DNA from: Jejuia sp049889775
GTDB taxonomy: Bacteria > Bacteroidota > Bacteroidia > Flavobacteriales > Flavobacteriaceae
Direction of reading: 5' to 3'
NCBI GenBank assembly: GCA_049889775.1
Contig: JBMHCT010000005.1
Span: 62,001-126,000, forward strand
DNA: 64,000 nucleotides
Shown: in pieces, positions 9,827 to 17,300 of the stretch
Numbering within the stretch: position 1 is the stretch's first letter
Layout of the letters: the number at the start of each line of letters is the position of its first letter
Program-made: the position numbers and the translations under genes
The notes under the pieces: generated by a model
Databases searched by the model: none
What the model saw: only the letters and a program-made list of their open reading frames with translations
Told to the model about the DNA's origin: nothing

Positions 9827-9934
9827 GTATAAGAATAGTAGTGGAATTTTAAGTGCTTACTATTTCGTTTATGGCTGACGGTTAATTTTTTCCTTCTGTT
9901 TTGTTTTAGCAATCGAACCGCTATTATTTTACAC
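9827..9934 (+). repeat. long imperfect hairpin at the left cassette edge
   Basis: GTATAAGAATAGTAGTGG at 9827-9844 pairs with CCGCTATTATTTTACAC at 9918-9934 over about 17 positions, with two G-U pairs, one mismatch and one bulged base. The loop of about 73 bases includes a second inverted match to the same arm, TACTATT. The 320-base stretch from 9810 to 10129 holds this hairpin, the small RNA candidate described next and no protein gene. Confidence 0.5.
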
Positions 9935-10048
9935 AATGTAACCCACTGGCTTTTTTCAAATTTATTTTTTTGGCATCTTATTTGCTCTTAATTATTTGCA
10001 GATATGAAAATACTTGATTGTCGAAATATCATATTTGAAAATATTTTG

Positions 10049-10056
10049 TACATTTG
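10049..10056 (+). promoter_or_regulatory. candidate -7 box TACATTTG
   Basis: A perfect TAnnTTTG match followed by no plus-strand protein gene. No TTTG was found at 19-20 bases upstream, so only the -7 part is supported. If active it would start a short RNA that ends at the terminator at 10097-10127. Confidence 0.3.
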
Positions 10057-10061
10057 CTCTG

Positions 10062-10127
10062 TTCTTTACCTTGGGTAAGGAATTTACAAAGGTCTTAAAC
10101 GTTGAACCCGAATCAACGTTTTTTTTT
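10062..10127 (+). ncRNA. candidate small RNA in the cassette
   Basis: Between the TACATTTG box and a strong intrinsic terminator lies about 65-70 bases with a first hairpin (CTTTACC, loop TTG, GGTAAGG at 10064-10080) and the terminator hairpin. No open reading frame of use is present. The RNA would end next to the 3' end of the minus-strand operon. This is inference from promoter-like and terminator-like signals; the hairpin could instead simply be a terminator. Confidence 0.3.
10097..10127 (+). terminator. intrinsic terminator with nine-T tract
   Basis: Stem AAACGTTGA (10097-10105), seven-base loop, TCAACGTTT (10113-10121), with T at 10119-10127. The T tract is on the plus strand; read on the minus strand, as a terminator for the gene ending at 10130, the tract is weak (TTTAAG). 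Confidence 0.65.
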
Positions 10128-10129
10128 GA

Positions 10130-10594
10130 CTATTCTTTTCCAAAAAACTTTTCTGATTTCTCGAAATCAGGGTTCTTTAAAATATTTTCAATATCATTTT
10201 TTTCATATGCTGTTACTAGTTTTGCCTTGAGTGTTCCTGTAAAGCGAATGATAACAACGTAATTTCCTTTTACAATTGCAACTCTTCTATTTACGAAGTA
10301 GTTTTTGTTATAATTATCCCATCCTTTTTTCAAAATTGCAGTTGAATCTTGAAGAGTATCCTTAATCCAAAGCATTTTCTCTAATCTATTGAGAGATAAG
10401 ATTGACTTATCTTTTTCTTGTCTATTAGCACTTTCAAAAAAACAATGGTCAAACATATCCTCATAAAATTTAACTTTAACTGAGTCGAATGTTTCAATTT
10501 CAGATAAACAGTATTCCTTACTCCAAATTTTACGCATTTCAGCTTCTCTAGTTTCTTCTGGTATTAAATGCGGTTTTAATTTTTTATAAGCCAT
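10130..10594 (-). CDS. small protein with a possible BECR-fold (barnase/EndoU/RelE-like) nuclease domain
   Basis: A 154-residue cytoplasmic protein starting MAYKKLKPH. The ATG overlaps the TAA of the DUF3800 gene (TAATG), so the two are translationally coupled. The C-terminal half has HCFFES, basic residues, paired helices (SLNRLEKMLWIKDTL), then VAIVKGNYVVIIRF and KAKLVTAYE. The order His, helices, paired strands and a final T-A-Y resembles phage-type BECR nucleases (PBECR group), but this is by-eye resemblance without a profile match. If right, it is a candidate RNA-cleaving toxin. I see no signal peptide or membrane segment. Confidence 0.55.
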   Translation of the reverse strand: MAYKKLKPHLIPEETREAEMRKIWSKEYCLSEIETFDSVKVKFYEDMFDHCFFESANRQEKDKSILSLNRLEKMLWIKDTLQDSTAILKKGWDNYNKNYFVNRRVAIVKGNYVVIIRFTGTLKAKLVTAYEKNDIENILKNPDFEKSEKFFGKE

Positions 10595-11289
10595 TACCAA
10601 CCACCTTGAAGATTAATTTTAAAGACATTAAATTTTTCTTCCCATTTTGGTGTTGGAGCAATAGTATTACCTAAATATGTGTTTTCTATATGTGTAATTA
10701 AACCTATTTTACCAGAACTTGTTATTTCTTTATTAAATTTCGCGTTTGTTAAACCTGTAAGGATATCAGCTAATTGGATACCTAAAGATTGGTCAGAAGG
10801 AAGTCCTTGAACTTGTTTAATACCTGATGTTAAATTAGAATTATCTAAAGAATTCTTTAGAGTTTTTAGTCTTGTGCGGTCTCTATTTACCTTTAAATCT
10901 AAAAATATATCGTAGTTGTTAAAATCGAATATCCAATGATGTAATAATTGATAATAAAATTTATAGAAACCAAGTTCTATATCTTTATTATTAAAAGAGT
11001 AATTGTCAACTTTATCAGCTTCAATCAATATTGCTCTAAATCGAAGTTGTTCAGTTTGGAAAAAATAATCTAAAGTATCTTTATATAACGCTTCAAATTT
11101 TGGTGAAACTTTATTCCATTTTAATTCGCCAAACACAGAATGTTTGATTTTAATTGCATTAATATGCTCTTTAAAAATTTCTCTGTAATCTGCTGGCATC
11201 CATATACCTCCAATGGCAGTATATAAATGAGCTTTTTTTTGACTAAGAGCCTCTAAACCACTTTCATCACAATATATTTCAAAGTTCAT
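10594..11289 (-). CDS. DUF3800 domain protein
   Basis: A 231-residue protein starting MNFEIYCDESG. The DESG near the start, GGIWMP, GELKW, the DLKVNRDR stretch and SDQSLGIQLADILTGLTNAKFN near the C-terminus match the DUF3800 family, which has an RNase H-like fold with acidic active-site residues. Its biochemical role is not established; members often sit in accessory islands and phage-defence neighbourhoods. It lies 29 bases after the XRE regulator and overlaps the next gene by one base, so the three form an operon. Confidence 0.8.
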   Translation of the reverse strand: MNFEIYCDESGLEALSQKKAHLYTAIGGIWMPADYREIFKEHINAIKIKHSVFGELKWNKVSPKFEALYKDTLDYFFQTEQLRFRAILIEADKVDNYSFNNKDIELGFYKFYYQLLHHWIFDFNNYDIFLDLKVNRDRTRLKTLKNSLDNSNLTSGIKQVQGLPSDQSLGIQLADILTGLTNAKFNKEITSSGKIGLITHIENTYLGNTIAPTPKWEEKFNVFKINLQGGW

Positions 11290-11318
11290 ATTCTAGATTT
11301 ATCTATTAGTAATATTAT

Positions 11319-11513
11319 TTACTTTTTACTTGAAACAATTAGTTCTTTCACATCAATATCTAAAATATTTGCAATTTTAAATAAGTCCTCTAAACTAGGT
11401 TGTCTTCTGTTTTGAACATAAGAATTTATCATATTGTAGCTTTTGCCTAATTTTTCAGCGAGCCAAATTTGTTTTATTCCCTTATTCTCTAAGACTTCCT
11501 TTATGCGGTTCAT
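11319..11513 (-). CDS. XRE-family helix-turn-helix regulator
   Basis: A 64-residue protein, MNRIKEVLENKGIKQIWLAE and onward, consisting of a single XRE (Cro/C1-type) helix-turn-helix: KQIWLAEKLGKSYNMINSYVQNRRQPSLEDLFKIA gives helices 2 to 4. An earlier in-frame ATG at 11564 would add 17 residues with no domain role, so the shorter form is preferred. As first gene of the cassette operon it is a likely autoregulator or antitoxin-like repressor; that role is inferred from position and size. Confidence 0.8.
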   Translation of the reverse strand: MNRIKEVLENKGIKQIWLAEKLGKSYNMINSYVQNRRQPSLEDLFKIANILDIDVKELIVSSKK

Positions 11514-11734
11514 TGTTAAATTCGATTCAATTACAAACTTATGCAAAATATTTAAATGTATCATATCATGAGTATAAAAATAATCATATAATCACATAAA
11601 AAACAAAATTTTATTAAATAAACCGAAGTGTTTTTAGCTTGCATGTAACTTGGCCTAGGATATTCGCCTTTGTGTAATAGCTTATATCCGCCGGTAAATG
11701 AAAGTAGTTGAAAATGGCTACAAAGTCAAGACTA

Positions 11735-12799
11735 TTATTTGTTTACAAAATCCACCAAAAGTCCTTCATAAATCCATTTGGCCATGGCTTCTCTGTTATC
11801 GTAATTTAAAATACGCCGTTGGTCTTTTTTGTTTTTAATGTTTCCCAATTCAATATACACCATGGCGGGCAAGGTGTTTTTTATGACATAGAGATTTCTG
11901 GAACTTACCGTGCCTGAATAGGCGCGATTGGGTTGGTGTTTCGCGTATTTCTCTTTAAAAGTATTGTGAATATTCAGAGCTAGTTGTTTTCCGCTTTTAC
12001 TTTTATGATGATGGTAAAAGAATACATCAATATTTTTACCCTTGCTTCGGCTATCAATGTGGGTAACTATCAATCTTTGGTAAGCGCCTTTATGCTTTAA
12101 GTATAATTTATTTACGGCTTGAGTACGCTCACGAAGTCGCTTTTTTTGATCTAACGAAATGTTGTTGTTTGGGTAATATACTTCATCATGATCTACCTCT
12201 AGAACGCGTTTATCTCTAATACCATCATCCTCATCTTTTATGATGATATATACCTTGGCACCATTGGCGAGCAGTCTTTTAGCAAGACGCAATGTAAGAT
12301 CATAGGCATATTCATCTTCAGAAATGAGTTTTCCATTATAGGTTTCGATTGCTCCAGGGTCGGGGCCACCATGTCCGGAAATCAAGTAATATATGGCGCC
12401 ATTTAAAATTTCACTTTCTAAAGGAAACGTTTCATGCGCTTTTCCAAAAAGTGGATTTTTAAGCATTTCAAACTTAGGAATAACTAAGGTGTCTTTTAAT
12501 ATTGGGATTGGGGTCTTTGTAATACTATCTTTCAGGGTTTCAAGGTTTGGGGTTGTTAAAGAATCTTTATTTTTATTTGGAAGATAATATAGTTTATCAA
12601 TAACTAACTCATTATTTGGAGCGAGTCTTTCTTTATTTAATTCAACAAATTCCTTAAAGTACGTGGTAGGCTCCAAACCATGCTTGCGCAATAAAGCATA
12701 AATGCCATCGCCTTTTTCAGCAATAACCTCTCTTTCATTTATTTGTCCGCTGACGGATAACACAAAAAAAAGACAAAAATAGAGTAGTGGTTTGTGCAT
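11735..12799 (-). CDS. N-acetylmuramoyl-L-alanine amidase (Amidase_3)
   Basis: A 354-residue exported protein (signal peptide MHKPLLYFCLFFVLSVSG). It cuts the bond between muramic acid and the stem peptide in peptidoglycan. Residues 30-85 look like a degenerate LysM-type cell-wall binding segment (GDGIYALLRKHGL). The Amidase_3 zinc site is visible: first His in SGHGGPDPGA, Glu in SEDEYAYD, second His in VTHIDSRS and catalytic Glu in YIELGNIKNKKDQ. The region between about residues 95 and 130 is a low-complexity linker. It lies just outside the candidate cassette. Confidence 0.88.
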   Translation of the reverse strand: MHKPLLYFCLFFVLSVSGQINEREVIAEKGDGIYALLRKHGLEPTTYFKEFVELNKERLAPNNELVIDKLYYLPNKNKDSLTTPNLETLKDSITKTPIPILKDTLVIPKFEMLKNPLFGKAHETFPLESEILNGAIYYLISGHGGPDPGAIETYNGKLISEDEYAYDLTLRLAKRLLANGAKVYIIIKDEDDGIRDKRVLEVDHDEVYYPNNNISLDQKKRLRERTQAVNKLYLKHKGAYQRLIVTHIDSRSKGKNIDVFFYHHHKSKSGKQLALNIHNTFKEKYAKHQPNRAYSGTVSSRNLYVIKNTLPAMVYIELGNIKNKKDQRRILNYDNREAMAKWIYEGLLVDFVNK

Positions 12800-12899
12800 T
12801 AAAATTCAATTTCCGTTCCTACTGAAAGGTTAACGAAATATATTTTGGTTTATTTTTTTACTTAATGCTTCGTTTTTTGTAAATTAAGAACGGTAGTTA

Positions 12900-13532
12900 T
12901 TAGAGTAGTTTTGCAAACTTATCTCTTTTATTTTGGGGTATAGCATCGCATGTAATGGCGGTATACAATAACTCTTTGTCCTTTTCTTTTGAGAAAATAA
13001 GGTTATAAAGTTGGGCAACGCTCATATTTTTGTCAAGACGATGTTGTAGGTTGAGTTTATCATTGGTTTCAACTAAGCCTTCTTCTAAAACGCGCACATA
13101 GGTTCCAGAAAATCCATGTTCAATAAATTGCTTTATCACATTTTGAGATCCAAACTTAACACCAAACTTAAAACAAGGCTCTCTAGGTTGTGTAACTTGA
13201 ACTAAGGCTTCACCAATTTTATAGATATCTCCAACCATTATTTGGGTTTCATTAAAACCATTTACAGTAAGATTCTCTCCAAACATACCCCATTGCCACT
13301 GTAAAGTAGGATAAAGCTTCTTCCAATATGGATAATGGTCCGATGAGAATAAATAGCAAGCTTTAAATTCGCCCCCGTGTACCTTTTTATCAGCAATATA
13401 ATCTTCTTTCACACCATTTTTTCCCAAGAATATGGGTTTAGGGGTTGGGGTTTTGTAAATACCCGTTGAGGTTTCTTTATTATTCCAAAGTATAGTTTTT
13501 GGTTTCGCAATATTTACAGATTGAATATACAT
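12900..13532 (-). CDS. MOSC domain protein (YiiM-like)
   Basis: A 210-residue cytoplasmic protein. MOSC domains carry the sulfur or molybdenum-cofactor chemistry seen in molybdenum cofactor sulfurases. Visible: VHGGEFKACYLFSSDHYPYW and WGMFGENLTV near the middle, and the conserved Cys motif QPREPCFKFG near residue 120, as in YiiM-type stand-alone MOSC proteins. The exact substrate is not known from sequence. It is a single gene with no visible partner. Confidence 0.85.
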   Translation of the reverse strand: MYIQSVNIAKPKTILWNNKETSTGIYKTPTPKPIFLGKNGVKEDYIADKKVHGGEFKACYLFSSDHYPYWKKLYPTLQWQWGMFGENLTVNGFNETQIMVGDIYKIGEALVQVTQPREPCFKFGVKFGSQNVIKQFIEHGFSGTYVRVLEEGLVETNDKLNLQHRLDKNMSVAQLYNLIFSKEKDKELLYTAITCDAIPQNKRDKFAKLL

Positions 13533-13719
13533 TGAATTGTGGCGGTTTAGGACGGTAAGTTACAGTTTTTTTAGACGTATCCTTGTGATATGCACAGGAT
13601 TTGCAATTGGTTAACAATGCTTTAAAAATCTATTAAACTTGTTGTTTGGTTTTTAAACTACAAAAGACAATTTATTCTTACTTATACATCAGAAAAAATT
13701 TCAAAAAATCGATGAAATG

Positions 13720-13750
13720 TTTTATAAATACGACAAAAAACGTATATTCG
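13720..13750 (+). promoter_or_regulatory. promoter of the FIST-kinase operon
   Basis: TTTT at 13720-13723, 19 bases, TATATTCG at 13743-13750. The surrounding sequence (ATCGATGAA, TGTTTTAT, CGACAAAAA, TATATTCGCA) is repeated upstream of the second kinase at 17080-17124 with the same spacing, which supports a real promoter of slightly unusual type (TTCG in place of TTTG). Confidence 0.55.
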
Positions 13751-13770
13751 CATATTCAATATCCCAAATC

Positions 13771-14898
13771 ATGAAGACTGTTCAATTATCAATTACCCCT
13801 CAAAACTATAAGAAGGCGGTTACGTCTATTGATATTAACCCCAATTTATTTTTACTATTTATTTCACCTGAGTTTCCTGAGGCGCAAGCTGTTTTAGATA
13901 CAATTAAGGAGCGATTTCCAAAAGCAATTGTTATGGGCTGCTCTACTGCAGGAGAAATATCAAATGTTAGCGTTAAGGATAAAACAATTGCTTTAACTGC
14001 CGTTGCTTTAGAAAAAACTAGGCTTAAAAAAGTCTCTTTTACCATAAAGGATAAAAACTGTAGCGAACCTGCTGGTAAGGATATTGCAAAAGCACTTATT
14101 GAAGCTGATTTAAAACACATTTTAATTTTGAGCGATGGCTTAAATGTGAATGGTGCTGATTTGGTGAATGGTTTAAAGCAAGAAGCACCAAATGTTACAA
14201 TAACAGGTGGATTAGCCGCAGATGGTGCAGATTTTAATAAAACTTTTGTTGTTGATGGTGACGAGATATTAGATAAAACTGTGCTTGGGTTAGGCTTTTA
14301 CGGTGATAGTTTAAAAGTAGGTTGCAGCTCAAAAGGAGGATGGGATAGTTTTGGAATTGACCGTTTGGTAACAAAATCTGATAAAAATGTACTTTATGAG
14401 CTGGATGGGAAGCCAGCATTAGAAATTTATAAGTCTTTTCTAGGATCAGAAGCTGCCAACTTACCAAGTTCTGGTTTGCTTTTTCCGCTTAGTTTAAGAA
14501 CCACTGAAGATTCCAAACCTGTGGTACGCACTATTCTGGGAGTCTCAGAGGAAGATCAAAGTTTAACATTTGCTGGTAATATTCCACAAGGTGCTTATGT
14601 ACGCTTAATGAAAGCGAATATAGATAGACTCATTCTTGGAGCGGAAGATTCCGCGCATTTAGCCAAAAAAGAAATTCAAGAAGAGTCTCAATTAGCCATA
14701 CTTATAAGTTGTGTAGGTAGAAGATTAGTTTTAAAACAGCTGGTTGAAGAAGAAATAGAAGTAGTAAAAGATGTTGTGGGTGAAAGACCGAGTATTACAG
14801 GGTTTTATTCCTATGGTGAAATTGCACCATTCGGTGAATTTTCTCCTTGCGAGCTCCACAATCAAACAATGACAATTACAACATTGGCAGAATGTTAA
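13771..14898 (+). CDS. FIST domain sensor protein
   Basis: A 375-residue cytoplasmic protein with FIST_N (residues 30-220; VMGCSTAGEIS is the family signature, then ILSDGLNVNG and ITGGLAADG) and FIST_C (about 225-355; VKVGCSS, ELDGKPALEIYKSFLG, GFYSYGEIAPFGEFSPCELHNQT). FIST proteins are ligand-sensing partners of signalling proteins, often proposed to bind amino acids. ATG at 13771 is chosen because homology begins there and the promoter lies just upstream; an upstream in-frame TTT-rich extension to 13717 would run through the promoter. The stop overlaps the kinase start by seven bases (ATGTTAA), so sensor and kinase are coupled. Confidence 0.88.
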   Translation: MKTVQLSITPQNYKKAVTSIDINPNLFLLFISPEFPEAQAVLDTIKERFPKAIVMGCSTAGEISNVSVKDKTIALTAVALEKTRLKKVSFTIKDKNCSEPAGKDIAKALIEADLKHILILSDGLNVNGADLVNGLKQEAPNVTITGGLAADGADFNKTFVVDGDEILDKTVLGLGFYGDSLKVGCSSKGGWDSFGIDRLVTKSDKNVLYELDGKPALEIYKSFLGSEAANLPSSGLLFPLSLRTTEDSKPVVRTILGVSEEDQSLTFAGNIPQGAYVRLMKANIDRLILGAEDSAHLAKKEIQEESQLAILISCVGRRLVLKQLVEEEIEVVKDVVGERPSITGFYSYGEIAPFGEFSPCELHNQTMTITTLAEC

Positions 14899-16640
14899 AT
14901 AAAGAATACCATAGGTTACTAAGACGTCAATTAAAAAAAGCTAAATCAGAGCTTCTAGATAATCCTGACTTTTCAAAATTTCTAGATCAAGTAAACGACG
15001 CTTATAAAAGCTTTGACAAGGACGTATTACATATAGAAAATATTCTCGAACAAAGTTCGCAAGAATTATTTGCCGCTAATACTAAATTAAAGCATGAACG
15101 TGACGTAACTAAACTACGTTTAAAAAATCTGGTGGATAACATAGGTGGTGTTATTTTTGAAACAGACCTAAATGGTAATTTTACGTTTCTAAACTCCGCT
15201 TGGGAAATCTATTCTGGTTTTACTGTTAAAGAGTCTTTAGGAAAAAATTATTTAGACTTTTTGGTGAGTGATGCAGTACAAAGTGATATAGACATCAGCA
15301 CCACATTTGGCAAAAACAAACGATATATTAAGTTTATTTTTAAACATTTTTCTGATGATAACGAAAAGTGGTTTGAGCTTAAAGCGAAGGCTTTTAAAGA
15401 GAAAAGGGGTTTACCAGGAGGTTTTATAGGATCTATAACAGATGTTACCGCGCTTAAGGAAATAGAAATAGAACTACAGAAGGCAAGTGCTGCTAAGGAT
15501 GAATTTTTATCCACAATGTCTCATGAAATTAGAACACCATTAAATGCAGTAACGGGACTCACAAATATTCTTTTAATGGAAGATTGTCTACCAGAACAGG
15601 TAGACCATCTGAAGGCATTAAAATACTCAGGAGAACATTTACTTGGTTTAATAAATGACTTGCTAGATTTTAGTAAGATTAAATCAGGTAAAGTACATTT
15701 AATTGAGAAGGATTTCAGTTTAAAACAACTACTGGATAATCTAAAGGCGGACTTTAGTTTAAGGGCCGAGAAAAAAGGTGTTGTTTTTAATGTGGTTAAA
15801 TATGGTAATGTTCCTAATAATATTATTGGTGATGAGTTAAAACTAAATCAAATACTTAAAAACCTGCTTACCAATTCTCTTAAATTTACAGAAAAGGGTA
15901 GTATTGCACTACATATAAAAGATTGCGGGATAGATCGTAATAAAGTGAGATTGCGATTTATGGTGATTGATACGGGCATTGGTATTTCTAAGCAAAAACA
16001 AGAAACTATATTCGAGAGCTTTATGCAGGCCAATGACGATACTTCTATAAAATATGGGGGAACAGGACTTGGATTGGCAATTAGTAAGAAACTATTACAA
16101 CTGCAACAGAGTGATTTAGATTTGCAAAGTGAAGAAGGAAAAGGGTCATGTTTTTCATTCAACATATCTTATCGAGTAAGTAATAGGTTAAATTCATTTA
16201 AACCAGATATGGTTAAAGCGCCTTCTACTTATGAGCCTTTGGATATCAATGTTTTAGTGGCAGAAGATAATAAAATGAACATCTTGATACTAAGGCAGTT
16301 TTTCCAGAAATGGAATATCAACTTCAAGGTTGCCGAAAATGGAAAAGAAGTTTTAGAATATTTTGAAGCCAAAACCTTCAATTTTGATTTGATATTCATG
16401 GACTTACAAATGCCTGTTTTAGATGGGTATAAAACAACCAGAGTTATTAGAAACATGGAAGATGAAATTAAAGCCAACATACCTATAATTGCTTTAACAG
16501 CCTTTGCTCAAACAGACATCAAAGCCAAAACAAAACGCTATGGTATGAATGGATTTATGAGTAAGCCGTTCAACCCCGCCGAATTATATGGTGTTCTTAA
16601 ATCGTATAGCAAATCACAATTCCAAAAGGATGTTGGTTAA
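14892..16640 (+). CDS. hybrid histidine kinase (PAS-HisKA-HATPase-REC)
   Basis: A 582-residue kinase without clear membrane segments, so probably soluble and driven by the co-encoded FIST protein. Order of domains: basic coiled-coil start (1-85), PAS (about 90-205; IFETDLNGNFTFLN), HisKA with phospho-accepting His211 in MSHEIRTPLNAV, HATPase_c (DTGIGIS and GGTGLGLAISKKL), and a C-terminal receiver (VLVAEDNKMN, phosphorylated Asp in MDLQMPVLDG, Lys in GFMSKPF). No DNA-binding output domain is present. ATG at 14892 overlaps the FIST stop. A paralogue, which looks inactive as a kinase, follows at 17297-18838. Confidence 0.9.
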   Translation: MLNKEYHRLLRRQLKKAKSELLDNPDFSKFLDQVNDAYKSFDKDVLHIENILEQSSQELFAANTKLKHERDVTKLRLKNLVDNIGGVIFETDLNGNFTFLNSAWEIYSGFTVKESLGKNYLDFLVSDAVQSDIDISTTFGKNKRYIKFIFKHFSDDNEKWFELKAKAFKEKRGLPGGFIGSITDVTALKEIEIELQKASAAKDEFLSTMSHEIRTPLNAVTGLTNILLMEDCLPEQVDHLKALKYSGEHLLGLINDLLDFSKIKSGKVHLIEKDFSLKQLLDNLKADFSLRAEKKGVVFNVVKYGNVPNNIIGDELKLNQILKNLLTNSLKFTEKGSIALHIKDCGIDRNKVRLRFMVIDTGIGISKQKQETIFESFMQANDDTSIKYGGTGLGLAISKKLLQLQQSDLDLQSEEGKGSCFSFNISYRVSNRLNSFKPDMVKAPSTYEPLDINVLVAEDNKMNILILRQFFQKWNINFKVAENGKEVLEYFEAKTFNFDLIFMDLQMPVLDGYKTTRVIRNMEDEIKANIPIIALTAFAQTDIKAKTKRYGMNGFMSKPFNPAELYGVLKSYSKSQFQKDVG

Positions 16641-17079
16641 ATAATTCATCTGATTATTCATCCTTTCCAATTACAAATCTTCTTCAGCTTAGCATAAAAT
16701 TTGTTTTTTAAGTTAGCTATTGGTTTCAAATTGAATTTGAAATCGAAAGGTGATTATTCTTTTTCTACATTGAGAAACCTCATTAAGCTTTATTTGTAAT
16801 CATCCAAAGTAAGTCTAAAATAAGTTTGGAGTATTAATGATTAAAGCTACTTATCAAACTGTACTTATTGCAATTTCTTAATATTTCAAAGAAATTAGTG
16901 GAATTTGCAAAAGATACAGACACAATATCATAGTTAAAATATGTTTTGGTTATATCAAACACCGTATAAAGCCACTTTTTAGACTACATATTGTGTAGGT
17001 TTTAAGATTACTTTACATATGAATAGTAATATCGATAAAGTGTAAATTCTGATTCATTTATAGGAAAAAAGTCATAAAT
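16641..17079. other. intergenic stretch between the two kinase modules
   Basis: About 440 AT-rich bases without a credible gene. It contains a perfect 19-base palindrome at 16724-16742 (TTTCAAATT, G, AATTTGAAA) of unknown use. I see no intrinsic terminator with a good T tract after the first kinase gene. Confidence 0.4.
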
Positions 17080-17091
17080 ATCGATGAATTG

Positions 17092-17122
17092 TTTTATTTT
17101 TTCGACAAAAAGGCTATATTCG
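17092..17122 (+). promoter_or_regulatory. duplicated promoter of the second kinase module
   Basis: TTTT at 17092-17095, 19 bases, TATATTCG at 17115-17122. It aligns base for base with the FIST promoter at 13720-13750, and the match continues through the start codon (ATGAAGAC in both). Confidence 0.55.
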
Positions 17123-17141
17123 CAAGACGAATGCCTAAATT

Positions 17142-17300
17142 ATGAAGACGAACCTACCGTTTTTAACCTACAATAATTGGCAGAGTATATCAACGTTACC
17201 CGATGTTGTTTCTCAACCGATGTTTCCCTCTAGTTTAAACTATCGTTCGTATAGTGCGTTTAAAAAACGAATACTAAAACTTATAACGTTAAGCGAATGA
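17142..17300 (+). CDS. 52-residue ORF, probable collapsed remnant of a FIST gene
   Basis: Starts MKTNLPFLTYNNWQ at the position homologous to the FIST start (MKTVQL) and ends ILKLITLSE, which resembles the FIST end TMTITTLAEC at both base and residue level. The middle 320 codons of FIST are missing. Its stop overlaps the kinase ATG by four bases (ATGA), so translational coupling is kept. It has neither signal peptide nor recognisable domain. It may be a decayed gene that now acts as a short leader peptide for the kinase, or noise; its coding status is not proven. Confidence 0.5.
   Translation: MKTNLPFLTYNNWQSISTLPDVVSQPMFPSSLNYRSYSAFKKRILKLITLSE

Larger units (their letters stand above)
9815..11698. 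mobile_element. candidate accessory cassette flanked by inverted TTTACCGG edges
   Basis: The left edge reads TTTACCGGTCTCGTATAAG at 9815-9833. The right edge, read on the minus strand from 11698, begins TTTACCGGCGGATATAAG. The shared pattern (TTTACCGG, a short variable piece, then ATAAG) is in inverted orientation, and both edges hold hairpins (9827-9934; GGATAT at 11658-11663 with ATATCC at 11684-11689). Inside are three same-strand genes (regulator, DUF3800 protein, nuclease-like protein) unlike the cell-wall genes on either side. There is no recombinase or transposase inside, so mobility is inferred from structure only. Confidence 0.4.
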
